A stretch of 64,000 bases of DNA from Dipteris shenzhenensis (Eukaryota; Polypodiophyta; Polypodiopsida; Gleicheniales). The notes under the pieces were generated by a model. That model did no database searches, was not told where the DNA came from, and saw nothing but the letters and a program-made list of their open reading frames with translations. Below are positions 25,010 to 36,632 of the stretch, one piece after another (the stretch's first letter is position 1; every line of letters begins with the position of its first letter). Both the position numbers and the translations under genes were made by a program. The DNA lies in assembly GCA_047967505.1 (NCBI GenBank), contig CM106539.1. One strand, written 5' to 3'.

Positions 25010-25345
25010 ATTTCCAACCTATTGCGTATGCAAGAACTTCTAAGAATCAAGTTTTTATAAATTTGAATTTTTTTTCAAATCCAATTCTTTTCTAAAAAAC
25101 TTGTTGTGTACGCAATAACTTCAAAAAACCATCTTTTGCATTAAATCTTTTTTCCCACAAATTTCCCTCTTTACCTTAAACTCTCACAACCTATTGTCAC
25201 AAATTTCTCTCAACCTCAAACTCTCTCAACCTATTGGGCATGCAATAATTTTTCAAAAAAAATAAATTAGAAAAAAATCTATTATAAATTTCTCTCTCAA
25301 CATCAAAACCACTCAAACCTCTTACCTATTGCGTACGCAAGAACT
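25010..25345. repeat. Shortened CCTATTGCGTACGCAA palindrome repeats
   Basis: AACCTATTGCGTATGCAAGA near 25,016, TTGTTGTGTACGCAATAA near 25,101, CAACCTATTGGGCATGCAAT near 25,228 and ACCTATTGCGTACGCAAGAA near 25,323 are related to the longer palindrome at 23,046. Each is followed by similar AT-rich spacer, so this looks like a decayed array. Confidence 0.65.
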
Positions 25346-25389
25346 TCAAAATAAAATTTAACCATAAATCTCTCCAAAAACTCTTCTCA

Positions 25390-26400
25390 CGACACTTTAT
25401 TAATATAAGAAATCCATTTATAGTATTTTTGCTCCATAATATAATAAATTTTTATTAACTAATATTAAAATATAATTTTACTAAAAATATATATTGTTAA
25501 TCTATAAATTAATATAAATATTATATAAATATATATATACATTAATTAAAAAAATATAACAATGAAAATATTTTTGAATGGGAAGTCTTCTAGCATATGT
25601 GCTTTATATAATACTTATGCTTAAAACAATGAAGAATTAGTGAATGTATTTGTAAGCTAGTTCTTAATATGAAAAATCTCTATAATATTCTTCCTGCTAT
25701 TAACTAGAAATTAAATTTTAGTTTTAATAAAAATATACATTATTAACTTAAAAACTAATATAAATATAATGTAATTATTATATAAATTTAAATAAATATA
25801 TAAATTATTAATATTATACATTAATAACATTTAAAATTATGTATATTATATACTAATAACCTTTAAATTTTAAAAAGGTATTCGATCAAAGAATTGAATT
25901 AATTTAAAAAATAAGAAAATATTAAAATTTACACAAGTATTTTTAGCATGTATGCTTTTCTTCCATGTGTATAATACTTGTTAGTCGAAGAATAAAGAAT
26001 TAGATAATGTATTTGTAAGGTAGGTATTTAAAACCATAGAATCTGGAAGAGGTTTAGCATACTTGCTTATCTTTGTTACAATATGTAATACTTTGCAAAA
26101 GCCTTAAACAAAGTTTAAGGCTTTGTACAAAACTACAGTATCATTGAATCCATATCATTTTTCTACTTTAGCAACCACCAGATATCCATGGTATGAATCC
26201 ATGATATGGAATACATATTTCTTATGAATATTTCTTATCACATACTTCTTCATTTCTTCTGATACACCATGCAACATGAATGTAAGAAAATATGAATCGG
26301 TGTGCTTTTAGCCTATGTGCTTGTCCCTAATAAGTAGGATACTTTAACTAGCTAGACTTATAATTACTTAAAGTAAAGCCTTTACAAAGGATCGTACCTA
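25390..26400. other. AT-rich spacer
   Basis: A/T-dominated sequence with repeated AATATAAATATTATATAAAT-type words and several echoes of GTATTTGTAAG near 25,650 and 26,010. No gene motif is visible. Confidence 0.5.
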
Positions 26401-26407
26401 GTATTGA

Positions 26408-26670
26408 ATATATCCAACCTGTTGCACAAATCAAGAAAATTGCACAAATCAAGAAAATTCTTGATTTGTGTAACAGATTGGATATACGGTTGGTTGGATA
26501 AACTTTAAACAATTAATACCAAAACATCTTAACCACCGTAAATCTTAAACTTTAAACATTGAATTCCTAAACCCTAAACTCCTCAACAATAAATCCTAAA
26601 CCCTAAACTCTAAACTCTAAATCCTAAACCCTAAACCTAAATCCTAAACCCTAAACCCTAAACCTTAATC

Positions 26671-26705
<35 letters not shown>

Positions 26706-27230
26706 AATACAATAAAATTTAATGAAATTTTTTTATTTGTGCAACAGGTTGGATATATCCCCCAACCTGTTGCTTGGGAGATATATCCAACTTGTTATAC
26801 AAATCAAAAAAATTGCATAAATCAAGAATTTTCTTGATTTGTGCAACAGATTGGATATACGGTTGGGGGTGCACCCCCACGTGTTGCTTGAGCAACAGGT
26901 TGGGGGATATATCCAACTTGTTCCACAAGTGAAGAATTTTCTTAATTTGTGCAACAGGTTGGATTGAGCAACAGGTTGGGGGATATATCCAACCTGTTGC
27001 ACAAATCAAGAAAATTTATTAATTTGTGTAACAAATTGGATATACCTCCCAACCTGTTGTAAGAGGTTTAGGGTTTAGGGGTTTAGGATTTAGGATTTAG
27101 GGTTCAGGATTTAGAGTTTTGGGTTTAGGATTTAGTGTTTAGGAGTTTAGGGTTTAGGGATTAAATGTTTAAAGTTTAGGATTTACGGTGGTTAAGATGT
27201 TTTGGTATTAATTGTTTAAAGTTTATGATG
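26408..27230. repeat. Large inverted repeat with telomere-like arms
   Basis: The left arm starts at 26,501 (AACTTTAAACAATTAATACC) and runs into CCCTAAA-type repeats up to about 26,705. The right arm runs from TTTAGGG-type repeats at about 27,062 to the matching GGTATTAATTGTTTAAAGTT ending near 27,222. The outer 60 bp of the arms match almost perfectly. The interior holds several copies of CAACCTGTTGCACAAATCAAG in both orientations, which can form further hairpins. The CCCTAAA words are degenerate, so this is an interstitial repeat inside a transposon-like structure and not a chromosome end. Confidence 0.8.
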
Positions 27231-27372
27231 TAGGGTTTAGGTTTAATTCCTTCTCTTCTAGTTTTAATATAAAAGTTAAGTAATAATAAGCTCAATGATT
27301 ATTTATTGTGTCTTTTTTTGAGTTGCTAATCTATTTTTGTACATAAAATAGGTATTCACCCTAACAAAGGGT

Positions 27373-28310
27373 ATGGATGTGGTGTTATATAAGAAGAATG
27401 AAGTGGTGGCTTTTGGACGAATTCATAGTCTTGATCCTATGAATGTATGTCATTTCCAACATTGTGGTGAGAGAAGATGTGTAGTGATAATCACCAACGT
27501 TGTAAATCTTGAAGTGCATTTAAAATATCCACATGGAGACTTTGAAACATTGGGAGATATCTTACAATGTGACATATTTGATATGCAAGCACACAGAACG
27601 CTCTGGGACCAAGACGAAACTATTCCAAAGACATACTTTCAAGATATCAAGAAAACTTATTTTGAGGGGGAAAAAGTAGAGATGTTATCTTGCTCCGGAG
27701 AAGTTTTAGCAATTGGCAACTTTAAGGGCTATGCTCAGAGTTTTCTCTATATAGTGGAGATAATTAAGTTTAGTGCATGTGTCATTTAAAATGCAATGGA
27801 TAGTACTTCACATCTAAACGTCCATAATACTAAGTCTCATCTACATGTTCATAGTACTTGTAAATGGGGTTTAGCTTTCTTGAAATCAAGTTTTCCCAAG
27901 ATAGTTTCCTTCAATGTCATGGAAGACACAACGGAATATTATCAGAAGAAAAGGAGTATAACACAAATGGGATCCAAATTGATAAGAAGCTATAGTAGTG
28001 ATCAAGAGTATCATAGTGGCATGCTCATAGGTATTGAGGACATTATAGTAACAGATGTTGATGCAGAAAAGCTCTCTTGTGTTGCAAGTGACTCAAATAT
28101 ACTCACTGGTATAGAAGACTTGTCTTGTGTTGCAAGTGACTCGAGCAGGCTCACTGGTATAGAAGACTTGTCCTGTGTTGCAAGTGACTCGAATAGGCTC
28201 ACTGTGTTGCAAGTGACTCAAATAGGCTCACTGGTATAGAAGACTTGTCCTGTGTTGCAAGTGACTCAAACATGCTTACTGATATAGAAGACTTGTCTTG
28301 TGTTGAGAAT
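27373..28310 (+). pseudogene. TNP1/EN/SPM-like (Transposase_23) CACTA accessory gene, decayed
   Basis: The first segment (27,373-27,789) begins MDVVLYKKNEVVAFGRIHSL and continues through CVVIITNVVNLEVHLKYPHG and ETLGDILQCDIF. This order (hydrophobic start, VA-G, HLKYPHG, TLGD) is that of the Transposase_23 domain of En/Spm-type accessory proteins. A second, weaker copy seems to start at EKVEMLSCSGEVLAIGNFKG. A TAA ends the frame at about 27,787, and the 27,796-28,239 segment probably continues it and ends in a coding minisatellite. It is the plus-strand partner of the divergent gene at 21,741-22,547. The decay and the missing tnp2-type transposase suggest a non-autonomous copy. Confidence 0.55.
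28040..28310 (+). repeat. Coding minisatellite, 48-bp unit (16 residues)
   Basis: The unit encodes GIEDLSCVASDSNRLT and is repeated about five times, with one shortened copy near 28,200 where the frame is lost. The unit length is a multiple of three over most of the array, so it grew while the frame was still read or is neutral to it. Confidence 0.75.
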
Positions 28311-28631
28311 AATAAGATGGGACCACAAAGAAAAATACACTCAAAGATCGATGGGATAAGTGATGCAATAACATAAATTGATGATATTAGTGACAATGAT
28401 CATGATGTTACCACTCGAATGCAGGGTAAAGGGGGCAGAGAATCTGAGACTTGTCATGTTGTTATTGCTAGCATGCCAGAGAATATAGATGGGAGAATCT
28501 TGAGTTACGAAGGAGAAAGAGTTCAACCACAAAATTCAAGAGGCATTGGCAACAAATTGACATCAATGAACATGTCTACCAGAACTTTAGGCTACCTATT
28601 CTTATCATCTTGGCTTTTGTACTTGATCTAA

Positions 28632-29090
28632 GTCTAGTCCAAATAATGATGTACAAGCTTATATAGACTTGTAGATGCTTGGAGAAAGATTATGCTTTGG
28701 CAATGTCCCTGACTACGTTGGAAGAAGAAGCTTTGAATTAAGGGGCTTGTAAATCCAAATCTATAGACAAAATAGGCTTAAAACCATGGAATACTTTTCT
28801 AGTGGAAGTATGAGGGACTCTATTTAGGCATGCTATATACAGCCAAGGTAAGCATCCCAAGTTTTAAGCTTATGCTAGAAATAAAGTCTAATGAATTAAA
28901 CCAAGACTCTATTAACTACATTTGCTTATCTCTTACTAGATGAATTCTAGGATGTAGAATGCTTGAGCTGAGTGTCTATGGACTACCTTAAAGTGTTCCA
29001 AAATATAGAGAGGATTCTAGAATCCTTGGTAGAGATAATCGGAGTAGCAACCCAAAATGAGCCCATATGTGCTCAATTAAAGAAGAGTTG
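28632..29090. other. No recognisable feature
   Basis: Between the minisatellite tail and the gypsy remnant. No motif or repeat was noticed. Confidence 0.3.
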
Positions 29091-29092
29091 GG

Positions 29093-30691
29093 CTACTTGG
29101 ATTGCATCACATTGCTTGGAGGTAGCCATGAAGATGGCCATTTTGGAGAATCTATTAACCACCACATAAATACAATCATGGGATCTTTAGTGGTGGGAAA
29201 ATCAGAGAGAAAATCCATCAAAATGTGTTCCCAAGTCTTGGGAGGGACTAGATGAGGAGAGTTTAATGCATGAATAACTTTTCTACTCTTACCTTGTTGA
29301 CATGAGCCATGTGGTTTGATGAACTTTTTCAAATCATGTCTTAGATATGGCCAGTAAGAATATCTCTATAGATGCATAACAACCTTGATCACTCCAAAGT
29401 GTCTAGCAATGAGGGAAGAATGATGCTCCTTGATTGGCTGCAATCTCTAAGGGCCATGTGTTGTATACACATAGCTCATCCAATTTGTAGGTATGTCTCA
29501 CTATGTTGTTTAAAAAAGGCTAAAAAATACCCTTTAGTTGGATGCTGAAATAGCTAGTAGATGAGAATAATCCTTTTCACTAGAGTATACCCACATGTGC
29601 GATTAGACAAGCAATCTGCTTGTATATTTGACAGCTTGGTTTGCAAGTGATCATAAGGTGGAATATGTGCATACAGATGTCTCACTTGACATGGCCTCAA
29701 GCTGCCAATGAAAAGTTGGGTGCTCAAATATTGCAGGGGCTAATGATCACTATGGACAATGACTCCTATACCAAGTAGACTATGTCTCCAAAACTTGAGG
29801 GCTTGAAGTAATGCATAGAGCTCTTTGTCATATGCAGGATAACACAAAGGTAAAATTAGATAGGATTCAAATAAATTAATCTATTAGATGTCCTTGTTTG
29901 GAAAGAATGGCCCCAATGGTACAAGTGCTTGCATCAAATTCAAACTCAAAAATTTTGATATAATAAAAAACTCCAAGAACTAGACGAGAAGTGGGCAAGC
30001 TCTTGAGAATAGTCATGGCTTGATATTGAGAGTGGCCATGGATTGATTTTCAGAAAGGTCCCAAATTAAGGGTTCCCTTTCCTTTGTGAGCTAGAACAAG
30101 GGATAGGGAGTCTCTACAAAATGCTTGATGTGAGCTAGAACAAGGGATAGGGAATCCTTTATGAGCTAGAACAAGGGATAGGGAATCTCTATAAAATCCT
30201 TGATGTGCTTTCTATGGTGATTGGCCAAGACAAAAAAGCTTCCCAAGTTAGAAGTATTAATGGGAGTAGGACAAGTCATGATTTCTTGGACCTTATCATT
30301 GTAAAATGCAAATGACAAAACCAAGATACTTCAATTGGGAAGAAATAAATTCTTTAGATTTAGATGAAGAAAGAGTTGAGCAACCAAAGAGAAGAACTTA
30401 TGTAGATGATCCAAGGGTTCCTCATATGTCTTTGAGAAAATGAGAATGTCATCCTTGTAGATGATGACAAACTTGTTCAAGGAAGGCTTAAAGATGTGAT
30501 TCATGGATGTCATGAATATTGTTAGACCATTGTTTGCTCCACAAGGGAGAAATACCCATTAAATATTGCCTAGTTTTGAAGGTAATCTTTCATGTGTTAG
30601 AATATTGATGTTGAATTGATGGTATCCACTTTTAAGGTCAAGCTCGGTGAAGATGCTAGCTTCTTGGAATTCATCCAAGAGGTCATCAATC
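29093..30691 (-). pseudogene. Ty3/gypsy pol remnant (reverse transcriptase to integrase)
   Basis: Read on the minus strand, from high to low coordinates. Around 30,690-30,597 the text corresponds to the RT start region (LLDE, LKVD positions). At 30,513-30,331 MTSMNHIFKPSLNKFVIIYK is followed by DDILIFSKTYEE, the RT palm with the YKDD active-site box. A decayed RNase H-like stretch lies at about 29,650-30,000. At 29,332-29,093 WEHILMDFLSDFPTTKDPM is the integrase core with its first catalytic Asp (MDF). Several stops and frame changes. The RT sequence is cut at 30,692 by a copia LTR. The gag part is probably the fragment at 32,763-33,308. Confidence 0.75.
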
Positions 30692-31141
30692 TATTAGGAG
30701 CAACAACACGAGAAGTGGAATGTGTAAAGTACAAGATAAAAAAAGCACACAGAATGGAAGAGAAAGAGAGACAACTATATATGTTCACCCAGTGTGGGCT
30801 ACGTCTGTAGAGACCCAATCTTGTGTTTTTCTTATCTAGCAAGCAAGAAGATATAAGTAATCCATTGCTATCCTAGTATGTGAGCCATATGCCTTTTTAA
30901 AATTTTTTACCAAACAATTGATGCATAAATTTTCATGTATTTTTTGCTTTGGAGAAACTTGCACAAATCCTCGTCAAGGGGGGGCCTAAATAGCTATCAT
31001 CGACCCCCCTAGGGGGTTACAGTAATAAGGAGGGAATTGCCCTCCCTACACCCCCCCTTCATAGAGTGGGTACAAACATGTCTAGGTCCAAAGCATGGCT
31101 AAAATATGACCTCTGAAAAAATATCAGACTCACATACAACA
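30692..31141 (-). mobile_element. Probable 3' LTR of a minus-strand Ty1/copia element
   Basis: On the minus strand AAGTGGGAGA (a typical copia polypurine tract) ends at 31,142 and the next bases are TGTTGTATGTG, fitting an LTR beginning with TG. The sequence runs to about 30,692, where CTCCTAATA may be a decayed CTAACA end. Immediately beyond it gypsy RT coding sequence resumes, supporting insertion of copia into gypsy. A matching 5' LTR was not found. Confidence 0.55.
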
Positions 31142-31519
31142 ATCTCCCACTTAGCTCCCACTTAGAGGACTGATCATAGTAACTCCATTGTTACACTCAC
31201 TGAAGTTCATTGGATCTGGCTGTCTCTTATATTGTTCCTCATTCTTGAAGACCAATTGAAATTGACCAAGAGCTTAGCTTCTCCATTGTTATCACCTTAG
31301 TCAACATGTCTGTAGGTTCTGGCTAGTTGCAATTTTCCATCCTCCAAAATAGATAAGAGGAAATGACATCTGAGCTATATATATGTTTGGTTCGAATGGA
31401 AGGTTGAATTCTTTCTGAGATGAATAGCAGTCTGGCTATCACTTAACAACCTACAATTTTATTGCTTTTTTCCAAGTTCCTCCATAAGCCTCAGCAAAAC
31501 CAAATCATCTCTTTACTAG

Positions 31520-32073
31520 CTAGCCTCCATAACTGTAACATATTCTACTTCTGTTGTAGGAATTAGAACAACCTTTTACAACTTTGAAACCCGATTTACT
31601 GCTATTCCGCCTACAACAAAAATATACCAAGAGGTGCTCCTTCCTATCTTTATCACTTGCCACATCTGAATCATTATGTCCTTGTATAGAAATGCTTGAA
31701 CCTTTAAAACACAATGCATGAGCAATCGTACCTCTCAAATACTTACGAATCCACTTTATAGCCATCCAATGTTCTTTACTTGGATTGTTCATAAGTCAGC
31801 TCACAACTCCCACTACATATGCAATCTCTAGCTTTGTGCATACCATTGCATACATCAAGCTACTGATTGTTGCTGATGCATATGGAACCCTTGACATATA
31901 GTCAATCTTCCCTTGGTTCTTGGAACACATATACTTGTACAATCTAAATGACTACCAAAAGGTGTAGAAACAAATTTTACATTTTGCATTTCAGACCTTT
32001 TCAATATCTTTTCAATGTACTCACTTTGAGACAATGTCAATTTGCAATTTTCCGTGTCTCTTGTTATTCCCAT
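31520..32073 (-). pseudogene. Ty1/copia pol remnant (RT end and RNase H)
   Basis: Minus strand. 32,073-31,855 carries MGITRDTENCKLTLSQSEYI and EKILKRSEMQN, the end of the copia RT domain just after the active site. 31,792-31,520 carries KEHWMAIKWIRKYLRGTIAH and the RNase H start (SDVASDKDRK, where the D-A-D-A of intact copies is changed). Order and orientation agree with the adjacent LTR at 30,692-31,141. Only the last quarter of pol is present and it is interrupted. Confidence 0.8.
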
Positions 32074-32238
32074 GCTGAGGAGTTGCTTTGTAGCCGATCA
32101 TAGGCACCTCTCCTACATCAAAGACAATCAGCCCTACATCATAGGGACTTCCTCAATCATTGGCATTTCTTGAAGAGGGTGAATTCTATTGCATCATTAC
32201 TTGTAACATGGTCCTAGATAGCATTGAGGGTGCTTCAC

Positions 32239-32272
32239 CACACACACACACACACACATACACACACACACT
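32239..32272. repeat. (CA)n microsatellite
   Basis: About 16 CA units with one TA interruption, near 32,260. Confidence 0.85.
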
Positions 32273-32762
32273 CAAGGGTTTGCCTCATGCTATGTCAAGG
32301 ATATATCTAGTCACATAGCTTCACATGCCATCTCATGGTTGTCAATGATAAATCTACGACTAGGATCTCATGCTAGCAAGGGTGCCCAAGAGTCAAGGTT
32401 TACAAAAATGGGATAGATCCCTCTCAAATGATTATCTCCCTTGCATGTATAAGGATTAATCTTAGGCCTTTGTGTGGACCTAGTTTCTCACGTCTATAAG
32501 AGGTACCATGGAGACAAAGAGATATCACATGGCCTAAATCATATGGTGACCAGAGGTGATTTACAAAGACTATAAGGACTAAAACACATAACCATAACAT
32601 TCTTTTTGGAGTACTAGTCTAGGCAAAGAACCTAAAATTGACTACATGATCAAGTGATGACAAAAGTTCAAAGATGTTGGACTTTAGAAGGTCCAATCTT
32701 TATCTTCCTCTACCACAAAGTTTGTTTCTTCATTTGCTGATGCTACAACAAAATTTGTTTCT

Positions 32763-33308
32763 TCACCTATAGAGCCACAATTTATGTAGCATCCTCCTTG
32801 TAGCCAAGATGATCTTAGGGCATTTAGTATGTAAAAATACAATATAACATGTGGTGCACTCAGGGGGTATGTAACACCATAAGAAAATAAATCCCCTTCT
32901 ATTGATCACACATGCTATCTTACATATTGCTAGTGAATACCTTGGGATAAAATGGGTATGAATTGCTTCTTCCATGGCTTGGAAAATTTTATCCCATGTG
33001 GTGATGGGTGTTTGGATTCCTTTCTAGACCCTACTTTGGATTTAATCCCACAAATGCAAAGATCCCCTAGTGAGCTTGATGGTGGCTAGATAAAGCTTGT
33101 ATCTTTTAGTGAACGGTTGGGATTGAAGGTAGAGAGTAAGCTTCTTGAACCATGGCTCTAACTTCTTAGGGTTTAAGAGTTCCATCAAAGGATTGTGGTT
33201 GTAGGGTTGTATCCACCTTGAAGCATTTAGCCACGTGGGACTATCAACTTCCTCCTCTAAGAGAATTTCATGAGGTATGAGGATATGGATCCCCAAAGTG
33301 GGTTCCAC
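32763..33308 (-). pseudogene. Probable Ty3/gypsy gag fragment
   Basis: Minus strand. 33,308-33,042 contains EPWFKKLTLYLQSQPFTKRY followed by KLYLATIKLTRGSLHLWD, the pattern of the capsid region of plant gypsy gag (WF-LE-Y ... KL-G-A--WW). The continuation 32,975-32,763 starts MEEAIHTHFIPRYS, in the place of the next gag segment. Orientation matches the pol remnant at 29,093-30,691, so both may be one element split by the copia insertion and deletions. Confidence 0.5.
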
Positions 33309-33322
33309 TTTTGATATTTAAC

Positions 33323-33325
33323 TTA

Positions 33326-33357
<32 letters not shown>

Positions 33358-33372
33358 GGGAGAGAGGGGGAG
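33323..33372. repeat. (GA)n/(G)n low-complexity tract
   Basis: A (GA)n run followed by about 14 consecutive G, with another (CT)n run at about 33,714-33,751. Confidence 0.85.
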
Positions 33373-33710
33373 GATTATGTAGGATATGGGAAGACTAAGG
33401 GATGTAGAATCCCTTCCTCCAAAACTAAGCTTTGATAAAAATTATGTGCACTTTGCTAAAAGACTCACTTTGAATTGCTCTAAAGGGCTCAAGTCGCTCA
33501 AGTCAATAGATGGAACCGACCTTACAACACGGGTAAAATAATGATAGCCCTTGTGACCACTATCTATCATGCTTATATTCACCCATCATACAATGTTTAT
33601 CCTCTACTATGTGTAGCATGCCATTGAGCTTCTTCATCATGGCACATGGCTAGGAAGCACAACTACCATCTATTGTAATGAGTTGCAATAATACAAAATT
33701 TAGTCTCCAT

Positions 33711-33751
<41 letters not shown>

Positions 33752-33753
<2 letters not shown>

Positions 33754-34300
33754 CAAGATCTTGTTTTCTGTGTTACATGCAAAAGTTGTATTTTCTTACA
33801 CAACCTTCATGAGAGTTTTCTTTTGAGATTGATAATCACATGAAGTTGTGATTCCACTAGTACATATGAGAAACCAAAACACAAAAAGATAAAGCAAATG
33901 AAAATCATACATCAGTCTATTAAATTTTCTTTAAATTCCTTGATCAATGCCTTACCATCTCGGTAGATAGCCCATTTGCCTTCCTTTCCAGCTACCTTCA
34001 CCTTTGCAAGCTCTAAGGCTTTGCTCTTTAGCTAAGTTTTTGTGAGTTCCTCTGGAATACACATTGGAAGTCCTTTCAACTTCTTAGATTATCTAATAAT
34101 CCATGTTCTTTCCTCTTTTGTTTTGAAAGTGAGAATTCCATGAAATCCTTTTTATCCAATGTCAAATTTGATCTACATCTCCCCACTCAATTCTTGATAG
34201 AGCTTTAGTTTTTCAAGGTCTCACTCCCACTACCTTTTGCTACATTCCAGTTGATTGTGATAGCCCTCCAATCCATTGCAATTAAAACTAAACTTTTGAT
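33752..34300. other. No recognisable feature
   Basis: Frames without motifs and no repeat structure seen up to the foldback element that follows. Confidence 0.3.
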
Positions 34301-34311
34301 TGATGCATATT

Positions 34312-34556
34312 TTGTCCTTTTGGGCACCAGAAATGAGCTCAGAAGGCCCAAAAACCCTAGAAATAACTGTAAACATGGGAACCTTTTGGTGATTTCTCAA
34401 AACCCCCTCTGGAGAAGAAGTGCATCTATTTCTAGCCAAAGCAGCCCGAAACAGATGCACTTCTTCTCCAGAGGGCAATTGAAAGGTACCCATGTTTACA
34501 GTTGTTTCTAGGGTTTTGGGGCCTTCTGAGCTCATTTCAAGTGCCAAAAAGGATTG
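34312..34556. mobile_element. Foldback element, arms of about 100 bp and a loop of about 25 bp
   Basis: TTGGGCACCAGAAATGAGCT and the next 90 bases on the left pair with their inverse on the right, through CCCTAGAAATAACTGTAAAC, GGAGAAGAAGTGCATCTATT and the matching AATAGATGCACTTC-type right arm near 34,452. About one base in ten differs. Long, nearly symmetric stem-loops like this are typical of young foldback MITEs or of hairpin small-RNA precursors. It has no coding capacity, and the flanks show no clear target duplication. Confidence 0.75.
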
Positions 34557-34568
34557 CAAGGGATCTAG

Positions 34569-34750
34569 AGTAAGAGATTTCTTTTAGTGGAATAGTTTTT
34601 GCAGATCATTTTGCTAGTGATTCTATACCTACAATGCACTGTCAAACCAAAATGTATAGTAGAGCTTTCTTTTAGTGAAAGAGATTTTGCAGATTGTTGT
34701 GTGAGTGATTTCATACCTAGGATGCACTATCAATCCCAAAATGTATCTTT
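34569..34750. repeat. Tandem duplication, unit about 90 bp
   Basis: AGAGATTTCTTTTAGTGGAA through AAAATGTAT is followed by a second diverged copy starting AGAGCTTTCTTTTAGTGAAA at about 34,662. It lies next to the foldback element. Confidence 0.65.
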
Positions 34751-36630
34751 CCTTAAACACAATGTAAAATAAGCATCTTTCAATGCTTTTGGGTGAATTT
34801 TTTTAGCTTGGAGCTTTCTTCCATTGTTAAACATGTGCTTATCCATGCTCTAGCAATGCATGGGAATATTTTTTAATCTTTTACTAGTTATCATGAAACA
34901 AATTTAGATATACATTTTTCATTGCCCAGTTGCCTGATTTAGACTTTGGCTCGTTCTCGATCGCTCGTGAAATGGACATCCTCCTTTCAAATGTGTGTGC
35001 CTAAAGAGCTCTTCATCTCTCCTTTAAATATTTTATTGAATCTCTCCCTTCAGCTTCTTATGCAACTCTGCCATCATTTGAGTAGAGGCTACTAGCTCCT
35101 CATCCAAAACTACATTACAGTTTGGATGTTAGAAACAAATTGTAGCCAACAAACCCTAGCAAAGGACATTAGGCTTTCCCAAGGGTACTTTTTAAATATG
35201 TTATTATGCTCTATTTTAGGGGTGCAACTAGGTAAGAAATTCCTTTATTATTTTGTGAATGCAAAGAAATGGATATAAATAGCTTAGAGATTTAGGGTAT
35301 CCACCTATTTAACTTATGTTCCTAACGAAGGTTCACCATCCTAACTATGGCCTACCATAGAATACATAAAATATAATGAAGGGAGCATTTGAGAGGGCCT
35401 TGAGTTGATAGAAAATAAGAGTTAAATTAAATTAGGAATTAAGAAGCATGAACAAGGCTGAGCTAAAGTAAACTTTTAAAAAGTCAAAACTATACTTTTG
35501 AGAGGTTATCCATTATACTTTTCAAGTCTTAACTCCCAATTCATTTATACTTATTTCACTCTTAACCAATGGATTCCATTAATATAGAGAGGACAATATG
35601 TCCAAGCTGTAGTATGTGTGGTGATAGCAAAGCAAAATTTCTTTTCACAACCAAAATTGGTGTCCATACTCAATACAACAAACAAAAATCACTAAATGAT
35701 ACACCAACTGTCTATGGCCTAAGTAGTGGGTTGCCTCTGATCGCCTTGCCAGCTACATGTATTTTGTTATGATTGTAACCCTCTTGGCATGGATTGCGCA
35801 CAAAGTTCCTATCCTCAAGAAGGGATATCATAGCCATTTTTGCTGCTTCTTGTAAGGCAACCAATCTGATTCATTGAATACAATAATTGTCCCTGTAGGA
35901 TTGCATAATCTCTTTGACCAATCGACTCTCTTGATTAGACGCTATACGCTCTTTACTTCTTGATATCAAGAAGTGCCTTCATTCCAGGATTTCTACGGTG
36001 CCTTTCTCTAGGGACTCCTCTACCTCCGCCTCCACCTCCACCTCCACCTCCTCCACCACCACCACCTCATCTACAGCCACCTTTGCCTTTGCCTTTTACT
36101 GTTCGCTTCAATTCTGGCAAATTTTTTCCACCTGTCTAGATTGTGGAAAGTCCTAAGTGGCATTGCGCCATGCTGGTCATTTTTGGTTCTCCATTTGTTG
36201 CCTTGCTTGTTGAGCCAATTGAATCTTTATTTTCCTTGCATCTTGTTGCACTTTGGCCCATTCTTCCAATCCGCGTCTTTTGCACTCTTATTCTTTTGGT
36301 CTACTTTCTAGCTATTGAGGTGCCTTGGGCTGGTTCACCTCTTGTTGTTCCACCTTTGGCTGTCTTTGAGGGTTTGATTGTTCCCCATGATCTCCTTCTT
36401 CATTGTCTGTGTGTTCATCAGTTTCTATCCTCTCCAACTGCTCCTGCCTCTTCTTTTGTCTGTCTTCAATAATTGCATTGTATACATCAATTGGGCTTGG
36501 GAGTCTTGTTCTTGAATCAACTGCCTTCTAGTCTACTTTGTTCTTGCCATATTGGTGATGGTGAGGCTATGGGAGATAGGAAGGGATGTGCTGGTATGAG
36601 AGCGTAATGCGGTACTGAGATAATGTAGGT
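34751..36630. other. Non-coding; (CCACCT)n repeat at about 36,022-36,070
   Basis: No protein motif is convincing. The triplet-based CCACCTCCACCT tract gives open frames by composition. The stretch leads into the gypsy element and may contain its decayed 5' part and gag, which I could not identify. Confidence 0.3.
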
Positions 36631-36632
36631 AT

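Noticed and set aside
26560-27250. Chromosome end (true telomere)
   Set aside because: Repeats are short, degenerate, present in two opposing orientations and continue into transposon genes on both sides.
36143-36472. 109-codon plus-strand frame rich in Leu, Pro and Ser
   Set aside because: No family resemblance; it lies in a pyrimidine-rich stretch ahead of the gypsy element where such frames arise by composition.
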